Below are positions 24,624 to 33,125 of a DNA stretch of 64,000 bases, one piece after another; within the stretch, counting starts at the first letter, position 1, and every line of letters begins with the position of its first letter. Both the position numbers and the translations under genes were made by a program. Source of the stretch: Halorussus halobius (GTDB lineage Archaea > Halobacteriota > Halobacteria > Halobacteriales > Haladaptataceae); NCBI RefSeq assembly GCF_004765805.1, contig NZ_SBIU01000004.1, positions 248,001-312,000 on the forward strand, in the 5' to 3' direction. The notes under the pieces are model-generated. The model worked only from the letters and a program-made list of their open reading frames with translations, was not told where the DNA came from and ran no database searches.

Positions 24624-26072
24624 GTGAACACCGTCCGGACAGTGACGACCACCTCGGCCGACGACATCACGGAGGGTGGGCTGGCCCGCCCGCTGTTCCA
24701 CCTCGCGTGGCCCATCGTCGTCACCCAGTTGCTACAGGTGACCTACAACGTCGCCGACGCGTTCTGGCTGGGCCGCCACTCGGCCGACGCGGTCGGGGCG
24801 ATCAGCCTCGCGTTTCCCATCATCTTCTTCCTCATCGCGTTCGGGACCGGATTCAACGTCGCGGGCAGCACGCTGGTCGCCCAGTACGTGGGCGCGGACA
24901 GCGAGGGGTCGGCCGGGACGGTCGCCGGCCAGACGCTCGGCGTGGTGGTCGCGGCCGGCGCGGTCCTGAGCGTCGTCGGCCACTACGGCGCGGGGCCGAT
25001 GCTGTCGCTGTACCCGAGCAACCCCGCGACCGCCGAGGCGGTGGTCCCGCTGGCCCAGCAGTACATGGAGCTGTTCGTCCTCGGGCTGCCGTTCATGTTC
25101 GCGTTCATGGCGTTCTCGGCCCTGCTCCGAGGGTACGGCGACCCAAGGACGCCGATGCGAGTGATGATACTCAGCGTCGCGCTCAACGTCGTCCTCGACC
25201 CCATCCTCGTGTTCGGGATGGGGCCGTTCGACCCGATGGGCATCGAAGGGGCCGCGGTGGCGACCGTCGTGGCCCGGACCGTCGGCGGCGTCGTCGGCGT
25301 GGCCGTCCTGTTCGGGACCGGCCTCGGTCCGTCGGTCGGGGTCGGCGACCTCGTGCCCGACGCGAGCCACGTCCGCGACATCGTCACCCTCGGGGTTCCG
25401 GCGGCGCTGGAGGAGTCGGCTGGCGCGCTGGCGATGGTGGTGCTCACGGTGGTCATCGTGACGTTCGAGCCCGCGGTCATCGCGGCGTACGGGCTGGGCA
25501 ACCGGCTCATCTCGCTGGTGTTCCTGCCGGCGGTCGGGTTCGGCAGGGCGACCAACACGATTGTCGGCCAGAACCTTGGCGCGGGCAAGCCCGACCGGGC
25601 CGAGCGCGCGGTGAAGCTCGCGGCCGCCGTCGGCGCGAGCGTGATGGTCGCGCTGGGCGTGCTGGCCGCGACGTTCCCCGAACCGGTCGTCTCGGTGTTC
25701 ATGGCCACGGGCACCGAGGACGCCGCCCGGACCATCGCCTACTCCGTGGAGTACCTCCGGATTCGGACGGTGGAGTTCGCGTTCATCGGCGTGTTCCACG
25801 TCCTCGTGGGTGCGTACCGGGGTGCGGGCAACACCAAGACCGCGCTAGCGTTTTCGATGCTCGCGCTCTGGTTCGTCCGCGTGCCGGTGGTCGCGTACCT
25901 CGGGCTGGGGACGTCGCTGGGCCCGACGGGCGTCTGGATCGGGGTCGCGGCCGGCCACGTCGTCGGCGCGCTCGCGGCCGCCGCGTGGTTCACCCGGGGC
26001 ACGTGGAAGGAAGCGGTCGTCGACGGCGCACGCTCGTCGGTCGGCTCCGAGCCGACGGTAGCCGAGGACTGA
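24624..26072 (+). CDS. MATE-family efflux transporter
   Basis: 482 residues starting at a GTG. About twelve membrane segments are arranged in two homologous halves. LFHLAWPIVVTQLLQVTYNV at the N-terminus and LGVPAALEESAGALAMVVL at the start of the second half are typical MATE blocks (TM1 and TM7), together with LRGYGDPRTPM and VGQNLGAGKPDRAERA. It exports cationic drugs or metabolites using an ion gradient; the substrate is unknown. It is monocistronic, with a possible operator directly upstream, and ends before tRNA-Arg. Confidence 0.92.
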   Translation: MNTVRTVTTTSADDITEGGLARPLFHLAWPIVVTQLLQVTYNVADAFWLGRHSADAVGAISLAFPIIFFLIAFGTGFNVAGSTLVAQYVGADSEGSAGTVAGQTLGVVVAAGAVLSVVGHYGAGPMLSLYPSNPATAEAVVPLAQQYMELFVLGLPFMFAFMAFSALLRGYGDPRTPMRVMILSVALNVVLDPILVFGMGPFDPMGIEGAAVATVVARTVGGVVGVAVLFGTGLGPSVGVGDLVPDASHVRDIVTLGVPAALEESAGALAMVVLTVVIVTFEPAVIAAYGLGNRLISLVFLPAVGFGRATNTIVGQNLGAGKPDRAERAVKLAAAVGASVMVALGVLAATFPEPVVSVFMATGTEDAARTIAYSVEYLRIRTVEFAFIGVFHVLVGAYRGAGNTKTALAFSMLALWFVRVPVVAYLGLGTSLGPTGVWIGVAAGHVVGALAAAAWFTRGTWKEAVVDGARSSVGSEPTVAED

Positions 26073-26122
26073 GTTGCGGTTTTCAAAACGGTTAAACCCG
26101 CGAGGGGAGTAGGCTCGGGTGA

Positions 26123-26195
26123 GGGCGGCTAGTTCAGCGGACGGAACGCTTGGTTCCGGACCAAGAGGTCATGGGTTCAAATCCCATGCCGCCCG
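26123..26195 (+). tRNA. tRNA-Arg (CCG)
   Basis: A 73-nt cloverleaf without intron. Acceptor GGGCGGC (26123-26129) pairs with GCCGCCC (26188-26194). Anticodon stem CTTGG/CCAAG encloses loop TTCCGGA with anticodon CCG at 26156-26158. The T arm is ATGGG-TTCAAAT-CCCAT, and the discriminator base is G. No CCA is encoded. Two degenerate copies of its 3' end follow in tandem. Confidence 0.95.
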
Positions 26196-26526
26196 CTCTT
26201 TTGTCACGAGTACCCTACGAGCGCCTCGTGCGCTCGCAACAGACGCGAGTGACAAACAACGACGCAAATGGATTTGAACGCCTGCCAGTCGCAGCCCGCG
26301 TAGTGAGCGGAGCGAACGAGCAGGACCGTCTGGCTCCGGTTCAAATCCCATGCCGCCCGCTTTCTCCTGCGACCACTACGGCGAGCAGTTCATCTGCTCG
26401 CCAAATCCGCGAGCGGCGAATCTCGACGCAAATGGATTTGAGCGCCTGTTAGACGCAGTCCGCGCAGTGAGCGACCGGCCGGAGTGAAGGACGGACTGTT
26501 CCGGACTCGAATCCCATCCGTCCACT
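26196..26526. repeat. Two tandem tRNA-tail repeat units behind tRNA-Arg
   Basis: The tRNA 3' end (24 nt, GGTTCAAATCCC through CCGCCCGCT) at 26174-26197 is repeated exactly at 26338-26361, and in decayed form at 26503-26526 (GGACTCGAATCCCAT...). The spacings are 164 and 165 nt. The intervening units share CGACGCAAATGGATTTGA and GCAG(C/T)CCGCG(T/C)AGTGAGCG. Each unit carries an inverted partner of the T arm (GGATTTGAACGCC in the first), so it can fold as a long hairpin. No gene or integrase is present between the copies. Confidence 0.75.
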
Positions 26527-27294
26527 GCCTTCGCGGCTTTTCTGGTTCTGCGACTCTGGAAGCGGCTCGTGTCGAACTCGGACTCGACCTGTTTCAATGC
26601 CTTCGCGGCTTTTCTGGGTTCTGCGACTTACAGAACCCCCTTGATGACGCCGACCCGGCTACCCAGTTTCAATGCCTTCTCGGCTTTTCTGGGTTCTGCG
26701 ACTTCAACAACGTGCTCGGGCGTGTCGTCGACGACCGCGTTTCAATGCCTTCTCGGCTTTTCTGGGTTCTGCGACTTCGACCCGATGGAAGACGAATTCG
26801 TGGGCGGAACGGTTTCAATGCCTTCTCGGCTTTTCTGGGTTCTGCGACCAGGCGCGCACGGCGGCCTTTCGCTCTCGTCGGACCTGTTTCAATGCCTTCT
26901 CGGCTTTTCTGGGTTCTGCGACGGTCTCGGGCTGGAGCGTCGGCCGGTTCTCGTCAATGTTTCAATGCCTTCTCGGCTTTTCTGGGTTCTGCGACCGATG
27001 CACTACGGCGAGGAAAAGTCGCGGAACGACTTGTTTCAATGCCTTCTCGGCTTTTCTGGGTTCTGCGACTTCGAAACTCATAGACCTCGATGACGCCGTC
27101 GACCTGTTTCAATGCCTTCTCGGCTTTTCTGGGTTCTGCGACGCGACCCCCCGGTCGGCGAGGGCGTCGACTACAGTGTCGGTGTTTCAATGCCTTCTCG
27201 GCTTTTCTGGGTTCTGCGACCGTTCCGCGACCTCGGTCTGACCACCGGTCTCATCGAGTTTCAATGCCTTCTCGGCTTTTCTGGGTTCTGCGAC
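26520..27294 (-). CRISPR. CRISPR array 1 (11 repeats, 10 spacers, transcribed leftward)
   Basis: 37-nt repeats start at 26591, 26666, 26739, 26812, 26886, 26959, 27033, 27106, 27184 and 27258, with a degenerate 35-nt copy at 26520. On the crRNA strand the repeat begins GTCGCAGAACCCAGAAAAGC and ends GAAGGCATTGAAAC; the terminal ATTGAAAC is the usual 8-nt crRNA 5' handle, which sets the direction. Spacers are 36-41 nt. The leader is on the right (27295 onward); the decayed end is on the left, next to the tRNA-tail repeat. The nine leader-side repeats have GCCGAGAAGGC; the two distal ones have GCCGCGAAGGC as in array 2. Confidence 0.97.
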
Positions 27295-27405
27295 AGGGGG
27301 TGAAAATCCGGCCACAGCCCCAATAAATGTTTCTGCTGTCGTCTACGCGACGGCCGCGTTCGTGGACCGGCGCCGTACAGGGAATTTAAAAAGGTCCACG
27401 AAGAC
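27295..27405 (-). promoter_or_regulatory. Leader of CRISPR array 1
   Basis: Read leftward, this contains GACCTTTTTAAATT (TATA-like), CTGTACGGC, CCGGTCCACGAAC, TTTATTGG and ATTTTCACCCCCT just before the first repeat. The same words in the same order precede array 2. It occupies the gap between csa3 and the array. Confidence 0.8.
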
Positions 27406-27413
27406 CGTGCTGG

Positions 27414-28058
27414 TCACGCGGTTCGAAGCAGGAGTCGCCCCGTCAGCGTGAGTTCGACCTGCTTGGATTTGCCCGCGTTCGTGGTTCTGACGGCTCCGGC
27501 GTCCGCGAGCTTCGAGACGTGTCGACCGACAGTACTCGTGGCGACGTCGCTGTCGCGGGCCAGCTCCGATATCGACACCGGGCCCTCGACGTTCGCGAGC
27601 GTCCGCAACGTCTTCGTCGTCTCGTCCGGTGGATTCGCGGCGAGGTTCGGCAGCTCCCACTTGCGGACCGAGTGGTCGGTGTCCCGGAAGAACAGCGTCT
27701 CGTCGACCCGGTCGAGGTGCGCGAGCGTCGCCGTCGCGAGCGCGAGGAACACCTCCCGGGCACCGCCGCCGAAGTTGACCACGACCGTCCCGTCGGCCGC
27801 CCGGAGGAGGTCACTACACGCCAGCACCGCGTCGCCGAAGTCGTCGTGGGGAACGCCTTCGGCCGCCAGCGAGACGTCGGGTTCGATCCCGCTCAGGAGG
27901 CGCTCGACGTCGGCCAGCGCCTCCGCCGCGCGCTCGTCGTCGTCGTTGGTCGCCGGCCGGACGACCACGACCTCGTCGCCCCCGTCGATTCCGCGCTTGA
28001 GAATCGGTCGCGTGACCCTGGTTTCGTGGTACCCGAGCGTCGAGACGTACGTTCGCAT
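27414..28058 (-). CDS. csa3: Csa3 family CARF-wHTH CRISPR regulator
   Basis: 214 residues. The N-terminal two-thirds form a Rossmann-like CARF domain: MRTYVSTLGYHETRVTRPIL, then VVVVRP and a VVVNFGGGAREVFLAL strand-loop with the glycine-rich ligand-binding turn. The C-terminal winged helix is at about residues 150-210 (SISELARDSDVATSTVGRHV, then GKSKQVELTLTG). Csa3 proteins regulate adaptation genes and array transcription in response to cyclic oligoadenylate or related ligands. It diverges from the cas operon and its 3' end faces the array 1 leader, 9-15 nt away. It may control either promoter. Confidence 0.88.
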   Translation of the reverse strand: MRTYVSTLGYHETRVTRPILKRGIDGGDEVVVVRPATNDDDERAAEALADVERLLSGIEPDVSLAAEGVPHDDFGDAVLACSDLLRAADGTVVVNFGGGAREVFLALATATLAHLDRVDETLFFRDTDHSVRKWELPNLAANPPDETTKTLRTLANVEGPVSISELARDSDVATSTVGRHVSKLADAGAVRTTNAGKSKQVELTLTGRLLLRTA

Positions 28059-28239
28059 CCAATTCGAGATAGCGCGTACCCCGGAATAATACTACCGTTG
28101 CACTGCGACGCAATCGACGCTCCCGAATGCGAATGTTGCGCCGTCGATCCAATCAGTCACCGGGTTTATCATATCAGCCTGCGAACGAGCGGACGGAGAG
28201 CGCGACAACGAATGCACGACCATCGTTCGCCCCGATAAG

Positions 28240-29073
28240 ATGCGACGCATCACTCTCACCGTCCGGCCCGAGTCGTCGTTTCCGGTCCCGATATCGGACG
28301 GCTACAGCGTCTACAGCGCACTGCTGGCCGCGCTCGACGACGTGGACGGGAGCGTCAGCGAGCGCGTTCACGACTCCCCGCTGGGGAGCCTCCACTGCAG
28401 CGGCCTGCTCGGCGCGTTCGGCGGGAGCGACCGCGACTACCACAAGCGCGTCCGGAGCGACCGCACGTACGAACTGTCGCTGGGCGTCGTCGATTCGGAC
28501 GACGAGGCGGTGTTTCAGGCACTCGTCAGCGCGCTCGTGCTGGAAGGCGACGAACTGGAGTTGACGAACGGGACGCTCCGCGTCGAGCGGTTCGAGAGCG
28601 AGAACGCCGACCACGCCGACCTCGTCTCGCGCGCGAACGACTACGAGGACCCGACCGTCGAGGTGGCGTTTCGCACGCCGACCTGTATCGAAGAGGCCGG
28701 CGACGTGACGACGATGGTCCCCCACAGGCGGGCCGTCTTCGGCTCGCTGCTCGGCAAGTGGAATCGCACTGCGCCCGACGAGTTGGAGTTCGCGCTGGGC
28801 GACGACGACCTGCTGGCCCACGTCGTGGAGAAGCCCGACGCGCGCTCGTTCGGAACCCACAGCGTGCTGGTGAACCGCGTGACCGGCGACGACGGCAACA
28901 GCAAGCCCATCTTCCGGCAGGGGTTCACCGGCGACTGCGCGTACAGCTTCAAGGGTGCGAGCGAGAGCGTTCGGAACGCGGTGACCGCGCTCGCGCTGTT
29001 CGGCGAGTACAGCGGCGTCGGGAGTGCCGTGGCTCGGGGATGTGGGAACGTGGCTGTGGAGGTGACTAAATAA
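28240..29073 (+). CDS. cas6: Cas6 pre-crRNA endoribonuclease
   Basis: 277 residues, first gene of the operon. It has two ferredoxin-like halves and the C-terminal glycine-rich loop FGEYSGVGSAVARGCGNV (about residues 252-271) that defines Cas6. The N-terminal half includes PISDGYSVYSALLAAL, with a conserved Tyr/Ser context, and LHCSGLLG. It cuts repeat RNA leaving the ATTGAAAC handle. The ATG at 28240 follows a TATA-like TTTATCAT at about 28168, and its stop overlaps the next ATG by one base. Base composition is more host-like (higher GC) than the effector genes that follow. Confidence 0.9.
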   Translation: MRRITLTVRPESSFPVPISDGYSVYSALLAALDDVDGSVSERVHDSPLGSLHCSGLLGAFGGSDRDYHKRVRSDRTYELSLGVVDSDDEAVFQALVSALVLEGDELELTNGTLRVERFESENADHADLVSRANDYEDPTVEVAFRTPTCIEEAGDVTTMVPHRRAVFGSLLGKWNRTAPDELEFALGDDDLLAHVVEKPDARSFGTHSVLVNRVTGDDGNSKPIFRQGFTGDCAYSFKGASESVRNAVTALALFGEYSGVGSAVARGCGNVAVEVTK

Positions 29074-31484
29074 TGAACCCAGACGCTGCTCGCAAAGCTC
29101 ACGAATGGCTCGTAAAGGACACAGACCTGTACGAGAACATCATCGATGCGGCGGGCGAGTACGACGCGAAAGTCGACTCGTCGGCCAACTGCTCGCTCGC
29201 AGCACACGTGCTGAACGCCGTGACCGTCGGCGTCAACGCGTTCGTGTTCAACGCGGTCGGCCGCGATGAAGACGTCGTCGACTACGAGGAGGACATCAAG
29301 GTCCTCGCGGCCGCACTCGCGTTACACGACACGAACAAGTACGTCCGAGAGGCGTACGGGTTCGATGCCGACGGAAACACCGCCGAAGCGTTCGAGTATT
29401 ACTTCGACCCGGACGAAAGGAGCGGTGACGACTTCGGCGTCGAGGAATTCCTCGGCGACGGTTACCGTGAGGATCTCCACTATCTGGTGCAACGCACCGA
29501 GACGCGCGAGGATAGCCGCGAGACTCGCGGTATCGATACGGAGTTCCGGGGGTTGGAGCGCTACTGCCGTATCGGCGATCAAGCGGCCTCCGTCGCGCTT
29601 CGAGACGGCATCGACGGCGTGTACGACAAACTTACGACGCACTTCGGTGAGGCGGACGTCCATCTCGTCGAGTTCACGGAACTCGAACAGCCGGTCCTGA
29701 ACGACCTGCTTCTGGGGACGACGAAAGAGATTATCGCTGGTGAGACAGACCGCGAGGCGTGTGGGGTAATAGTCGGAAGCTCACCGGACTCGATTCTCTA
29801 CCTCGGAGATGCTACTGACAGGGCAGCCCTTCGAGACGACGTTGAAGCTCGTCTACCCGAGAAAATCGGCGGGCCGGAGTTCTCGTTCTCGTGCAAACTC
29901 AACTGGAACTCCTTCGACTACGACATTCTCGCGGAGGTCGAGATGGACGTCGATACGAAGGAGGAGATCATCGCCGAGGAGTTTCGCGATCTCCTTGAAC
30001 GTGGATCGGCTGGCGTCGAACCGTTCGAGTACATCCCCGAGGCGTTCGACCAGTACTTCCCCATACTGGCGAAAGCAATCTACGTCGACGGTCGTTCGGA
30101 GTTCGACGACCCCGACGTGCAAGCCGCGTACGACCGAATCGAAGACGAGCAGGGCGTCCAGAAGGTCAAACTCCACTTCGTCGCGCATCTCGCCGAACAC
30201 CACGAAAAGTACGCCGACTTCCTCGAGTCGTTCGCACAAAAGGTTCGTCCGCAACTCCACGACGACCTCGAGCCCGACAGCGACGCGCTCACAACTGTCA
30301 GCGAACGGTTTTTCGAGGGACGGGCCACTCCCGAACTCGGGGGGAAAGAGGAGATGTGCTTCCTCTGTGGCGCGGAGACGGGGACGAAGTATCAGAAAGG
30401 ACTCAGCGGAATCTATCGAACCCAAGAGTACTCCCGTCGAGTGCCACCGCACGCGAAGTACAAATCCATCTGTGAGGTCTGTAATCTGGAGTACGCACTG
30501 CTCGCCGACATCTGCGAGCGAAGCGACGTGAGCACGAACAACGCGCTCGAAGTCGCGTACTTCTACTTCGACGACTTCCTCGGCGACGTCCGCGTGCGCA
30601 GTCGCCGGGCCGGGAACGTCGTACAGGGCGATGCGGACGAACTGGACGACACCGAACTAACGACGAGTCTCGTCGGACCGCAGTACTACCTCCAGCCGGT
30701 CTACGTACGGAACGAGAACCATCGGATGGCGGTTATCCGGCAGGTGATGCAGGCTGCCCAAGACGCCGGGATGAAGGTGGTCGTGGGACGGCCGTTCACG
30801 CGCTTCGAGAGCGCGGACGCCGTCTTCGCGGACGAGGAGGCCACCCGACCGCAAGAACTTCTCGGGCTGGACGAGGCGGAGCGATTCGGTCCGCTCCCCG
30901 ACTTCGTGACGGGCGAGCGTACTGACTCGCATCTCCGTCGCGCGCTCCAGCTGTTCAAAATCATGAGCATGGTCGGACAGGACGCGAACCTGTCCAATCC
31001 GTACATCCACCTCGACCGCGATACGTTCCACAGTATCGCCGACTTTGCAGTCGTCAACCACGACAACGCTACTCGACTTCCGGACCTCCGGGAGTACTTC
31101 GAGAACTACCACGAAGATGCACTCATGGACATGAAAACCGTCGCCGAGCGGGGAATCGACCTGTTCGGCCAGCAGTACGACAGCAAGTACAAGAAGACGA
31201 AAGTGTTCCGCGAGGCGCTGGACGCGTTCCTCAGCGGGATGAACCAACGCATGGACGACGACGAACTCGTCGAGTACGTGGAGAGTCAGGTGTACGCCGC
31301 TGCCGACCGCGAGGACTACGCCGGATACGTGGAGGTCGGGGAAGCCGAAGCGTTCGTCGAGGCCATTCGAGCGTATCTCGACGAGAACGACCTCCTCACC
31401 TTGAAGAAGCTCTCCGACTGGGAAGACGCGCTCGTGAACTCGTACTACTACGCATACGACCAAGCACTTCAGGACCGACAATGA
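29073..31484 (+). CDS. cas10d: Type I-D large subunit Cas10d/Csc3 with HD nuclease domain
   Basis: 803 residues. The N-terminal HD nuclease domain shows His45 (SLAAHVLNAV) and His85-Asp86 (LALHDTNKY), as expected for type I-D, in which HD is fused to Cas10d rather than to Cas3. A zinc knuckle with CFLCG near 429 and CEVC near 468 lies mid-protein, as in Cas10 proteins. I see no GGDD cyclase motif, consistent with the inactive palm of Cas10d. It is the signature I-D subunit, responsible for PAM recognition and DNA degradation within Cascade. It overlaps csc2 by 4 nt (ATGA). Confidence 0.87.
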   Translation: MNPDAARKAHEWLVKDTDLYENIIDAAGEYDAKVDSSANCSLAAHVLNAVTVGVNAFVFNAVGRDEDVVDYEEDIKVLAAALALHDTNKYVREAYGFDADGNTAEAFEYYFDPDERSGDDFGVEEFLGDGYREDLHYLVQRTETREDSRETRGIDTEFRGLERYCRIGDQAASVALRDGIDGVYDKLTTHFGEADVHLVEFTELEQPVLNDLLLGTTKEIIAGETDREACGVIVGSSPDSILYLGDATDRAALRDDVEARLPEKIGGPEFSFSCKLNWNSFDYDILAEVEMDVDTKEEIIAEEFRDLLERGSAGVEPFEYIPEAFDQYFPILAKAIYVDGRSEFDDPDVQAAYDRIEDEQGVQKVKLHFVAHLAEHHEKYADFLESFAQKVRPQLHDDLEPDSDALTTVSERFFEGRATPELGGKEEMCFLCGAETGTKYQKGLSGIYRTQEYSRRVPPHAKYKSICEVCNLEYALLADICERSDVSTNNALEVAYFYFDDFLGDVRVRSRRAGNVVQGDADELDDTELTTSLVGPQYYLQPVYVRNENHRMAVIRQVMQAAQDAGMKVVVGRPFTRFESADAVFADEEATRPQELLGLDEAERFGPLPDFVTGERTDSHLRRALQLFKIMSMVGQDANLSNPYIHLDRDTFHSIADFAVVNHDNATRLPDLREYFENYHEDALMDMKTVAERGIDLFGQQYDSKYKKTKVFREALDAFLSGMNQRMDDDELVEYVESQVYAAADREDYAGYVEVGEAEAFVEAIRAYLDENDLLTLKKLSDWEDALVNSYYYAYDQALQDRQ

Positions 31485-32431
31485 CACTCGACTACCCCGA
31501 CAAAGGACTCGTCGAATCGCACAGCATCTATCGAACCAGGAAGCCGACCGTCACGCTCGTCGTGAAGCGAGATATTACAGAGCCGACGCTGTTCCGGAAC
31601 TCGAATCACGACCGCGCCGAAACGCAGGAGTTCGGCGAGAAACTCCACGCGCAGGTGAACGGGGAGAAATTCACGAGCAAGGAACGCCTCACCGGCCTCG
31701 ACCTGCTCAGACGGCTCGACGAAGACGGGTCTCTCATCCACGGCGAGTACACGTACAACGAGCCCGACGACTTGGACGAATCGCTAAACGTCGGTACGCT
31801 CACGTACGGACTGGCTGGAACTGGCGACCAAGACTTCGCGATCAAGTCCCGGGTCGTAGAGGGCTACACCTACACGACCGAGGAGTACGACTTGATGAAC
31901 AAGGAAACCCGGAACGCCGTCTACGAGACCGGGACGATGCAGGACGACGAACGCGAGCAGTCACAGGCGCTGTTCGACTTCGTGAAGGTCCAGCCCGGAA
32001 ACGACCTCGTTCACTTCATCACGCTGGAAGCGGCGACCGGACCGATGTTGCTGTACACGCTCCACAACGTCCTGAACACCGGGAAGTACGGGGCGCGTGA
32101 GACGCGAACCGGTCGTAACGTTCGTAACGACGTGCTGGGGATCATCCTCGGGGACCACGACACCTCCCTCTCGACTGGAGAGCTACTGATGGAGTACCAC
32201 GGGGAAGACGATAACCTCGAGGAAAGTCTCAATGAGTACGTCGAGGCAGTTCGTCGCGAGGACTGGGACGTGTACGGGACGTTCGACGCTGCCGAGGACG
32301 TCCCGGAATGGTTCGAAGCGCTACGCGCCGTCGCCGCTCGCGAAGTCGACGACGCCGACGAAATTCTACGGGAGGAGTTCACGCGACTGATGGCGGAAGC
32401 GCGCGACAGTTTCGGCTTGACCGATGATTGA
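31481..32431 (+). CDS. csc2: Type I-D Cas7 (Csc2), Cascade backbone
   Basis: 316 residues. The sequence starts YPDKGLVESHSIYRTRKPTV, with TLFRNSNHDRAETQEFGEK and FTSKERLTGLDLLRRL, which match Csc2-type Cas7 rather than the Csh2 type of I-B systems. The centre VKVQPGNDLVHFITLEAATG and LLYTLHNVLNTGKYGARETR are Cas7 fold segments including the conserved thumb region. Multiple copies bind the crRNA along the effector complex. It overlaps Cas10d by 4 nt upstream and Csc1 by 8 nt downstream, so translation is coupled. Confidence 0.87.
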   Translation: MTLDYPDKGLVESHSIYRTRKPTVTLVVKRDITEPTLFRNSNHDRAETQEFGEKLHAQVNGEKFTSKERLTGLDLLRRLDEDGSLIHGEYTYNEPDDLDESLNVGTLTYGLAGTGDQDFAIKSRVVEGYTYTTEEYDLMNKETRNAVYETGTMQDDEREQSQALFDFVKVQPGNDLVHFITLEAATGPMLLYTLHNVLNTGKYGARETRTGRNVRNDVLGIILGDHDTSLSTGELLMEYHGEDDNLEESLNEYVEAVRREDWDVYGTFDAAEDVPEWFEALRAVAAREVDDADEILREEFTRLMAEARDSFGLTDD

Positions 32432-33125
32432 GCAGACGTTCGAGGCCACGCTGTACGCGCCCCTCTTCTACTCCAGTTCCGAGGGGCGTGCGATTCGGAC
32501 GCAGCCGACGCTGTCCGCGACCGCGCTCATGCACGCACTCGGCTATCGGTACTTCGAGATGGAAAAACGGTACGCCGAGCTGGGTGAGGACGCAACCACC
32601 CCCGATTACACGCACCTGACGGATGCGTCGTTTTTCGTCTCGGACATGCGACCGGTTGCGGTCGAAACTGACGAGCGAACCTTCCGAAGCACCGATTATC
32701 GCTCCGAGCGGAGCTTCACGACCAACGACACCGACCTCGCGCGGCAGGTTACGGGGGGCAAGTCCGTCCCCTCGATTCTGGAGGACTCCGGGGCAGCCTA
32801 CCAGACGATTCGCAACTACGTCGGTATCGCTCCCGGTTCGACGTTCGAGTTCACGGTCTGGAGCGAGCAGCCGATTCCCGACCAGCCGTTCTTCAGAATG
32901 GGTGTCAAGCAGACCGGCGAGTTCCGTGCGCGGGAACGCGAACGGGATACGCTCGTTCTGAACAAGTATCTGCTCGCCGACGTGTACGACGTCGGCGAGG
33001 ACATCCTGACCGAGTTGCTGGCACGGAGTACGTCGTTTCAGCGTGGAAACGATCCGCGACTCCAGCACTTCGTCGGAGCGGACCCGGAGTTCGTCCGCGA
33101 ACGCGTGATTCCGGAGGTTCTCTGA
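32424..33125 (+). CDS. csc1: Type I-D Cas5 (Csc1)
   Basis: 233 residues. FEATLYAPLFYSSSEGRAIR, with SATALMHALGYRYFEMEKRY, matches Csc1, the Cas5-like subunit of I-D that caps the crRNA 5' handle. FTVWSEQPIPDQPFFRMGVK lies mid-protein, followed by an RAM-type glycine-poor C-terminal half. It lies between csc2 and cas3 with overlaps at both ends (8 nt and 1 nt). Confidence 0.85.
   Translation: MIEQTFEATLYAPLFYSSSEGRAIRTQPTLSATALMHALGYRYFEMEKRYAELGEDATTPDYTHLTDASFFVSDMRPVAVETDERTFRSTDYRSERSFTTNDTDLARQVTGGKSVPSILEDSGAAYQTIRNYVGIAPGSTFEFTVWSEQPIPDQPFFRMGVKQTGEFRARERERDTLVLNKYLLADVYDVGEDILTELLARSTSFQRGNDPRLQHFVGADPEFVRERVIPEVL

Noticed and set aside
26338-26361. A second tRNA gene behind tRNA-Arg
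   Set aside because: Only the T arm and 3' acceptor strand are present. There is no D arm or anticodon arm in the right place.
26174-26361. attL/attR of an integrated virus or plasmid at tRNA-Arg
   Set aside because: Only 164 nt lie between the copies and there is no integrase. The repeated, hairpin-forming unit explains the pattern better, though remnants of an excised element cannot be fully excluded.
26484-27326. Proteins with a repeated FNAFSAFLGSAT or MPSRLFWVLR motif
   Set aside because: They are translations of CRISPR repeats of array 1; similar frames cover array 2.
29073-32431. Type I-B assignment (Cas8b/Csh1 and Csh2)
   Set aside because: The large subunit carries an N-terminal HD domain and a Cas10-like zinc knuckle, Cas3 lacks HD, and the Cas7 and Cas5 sequences look like Csc2 and Csc1. 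This is the I-D pattern.
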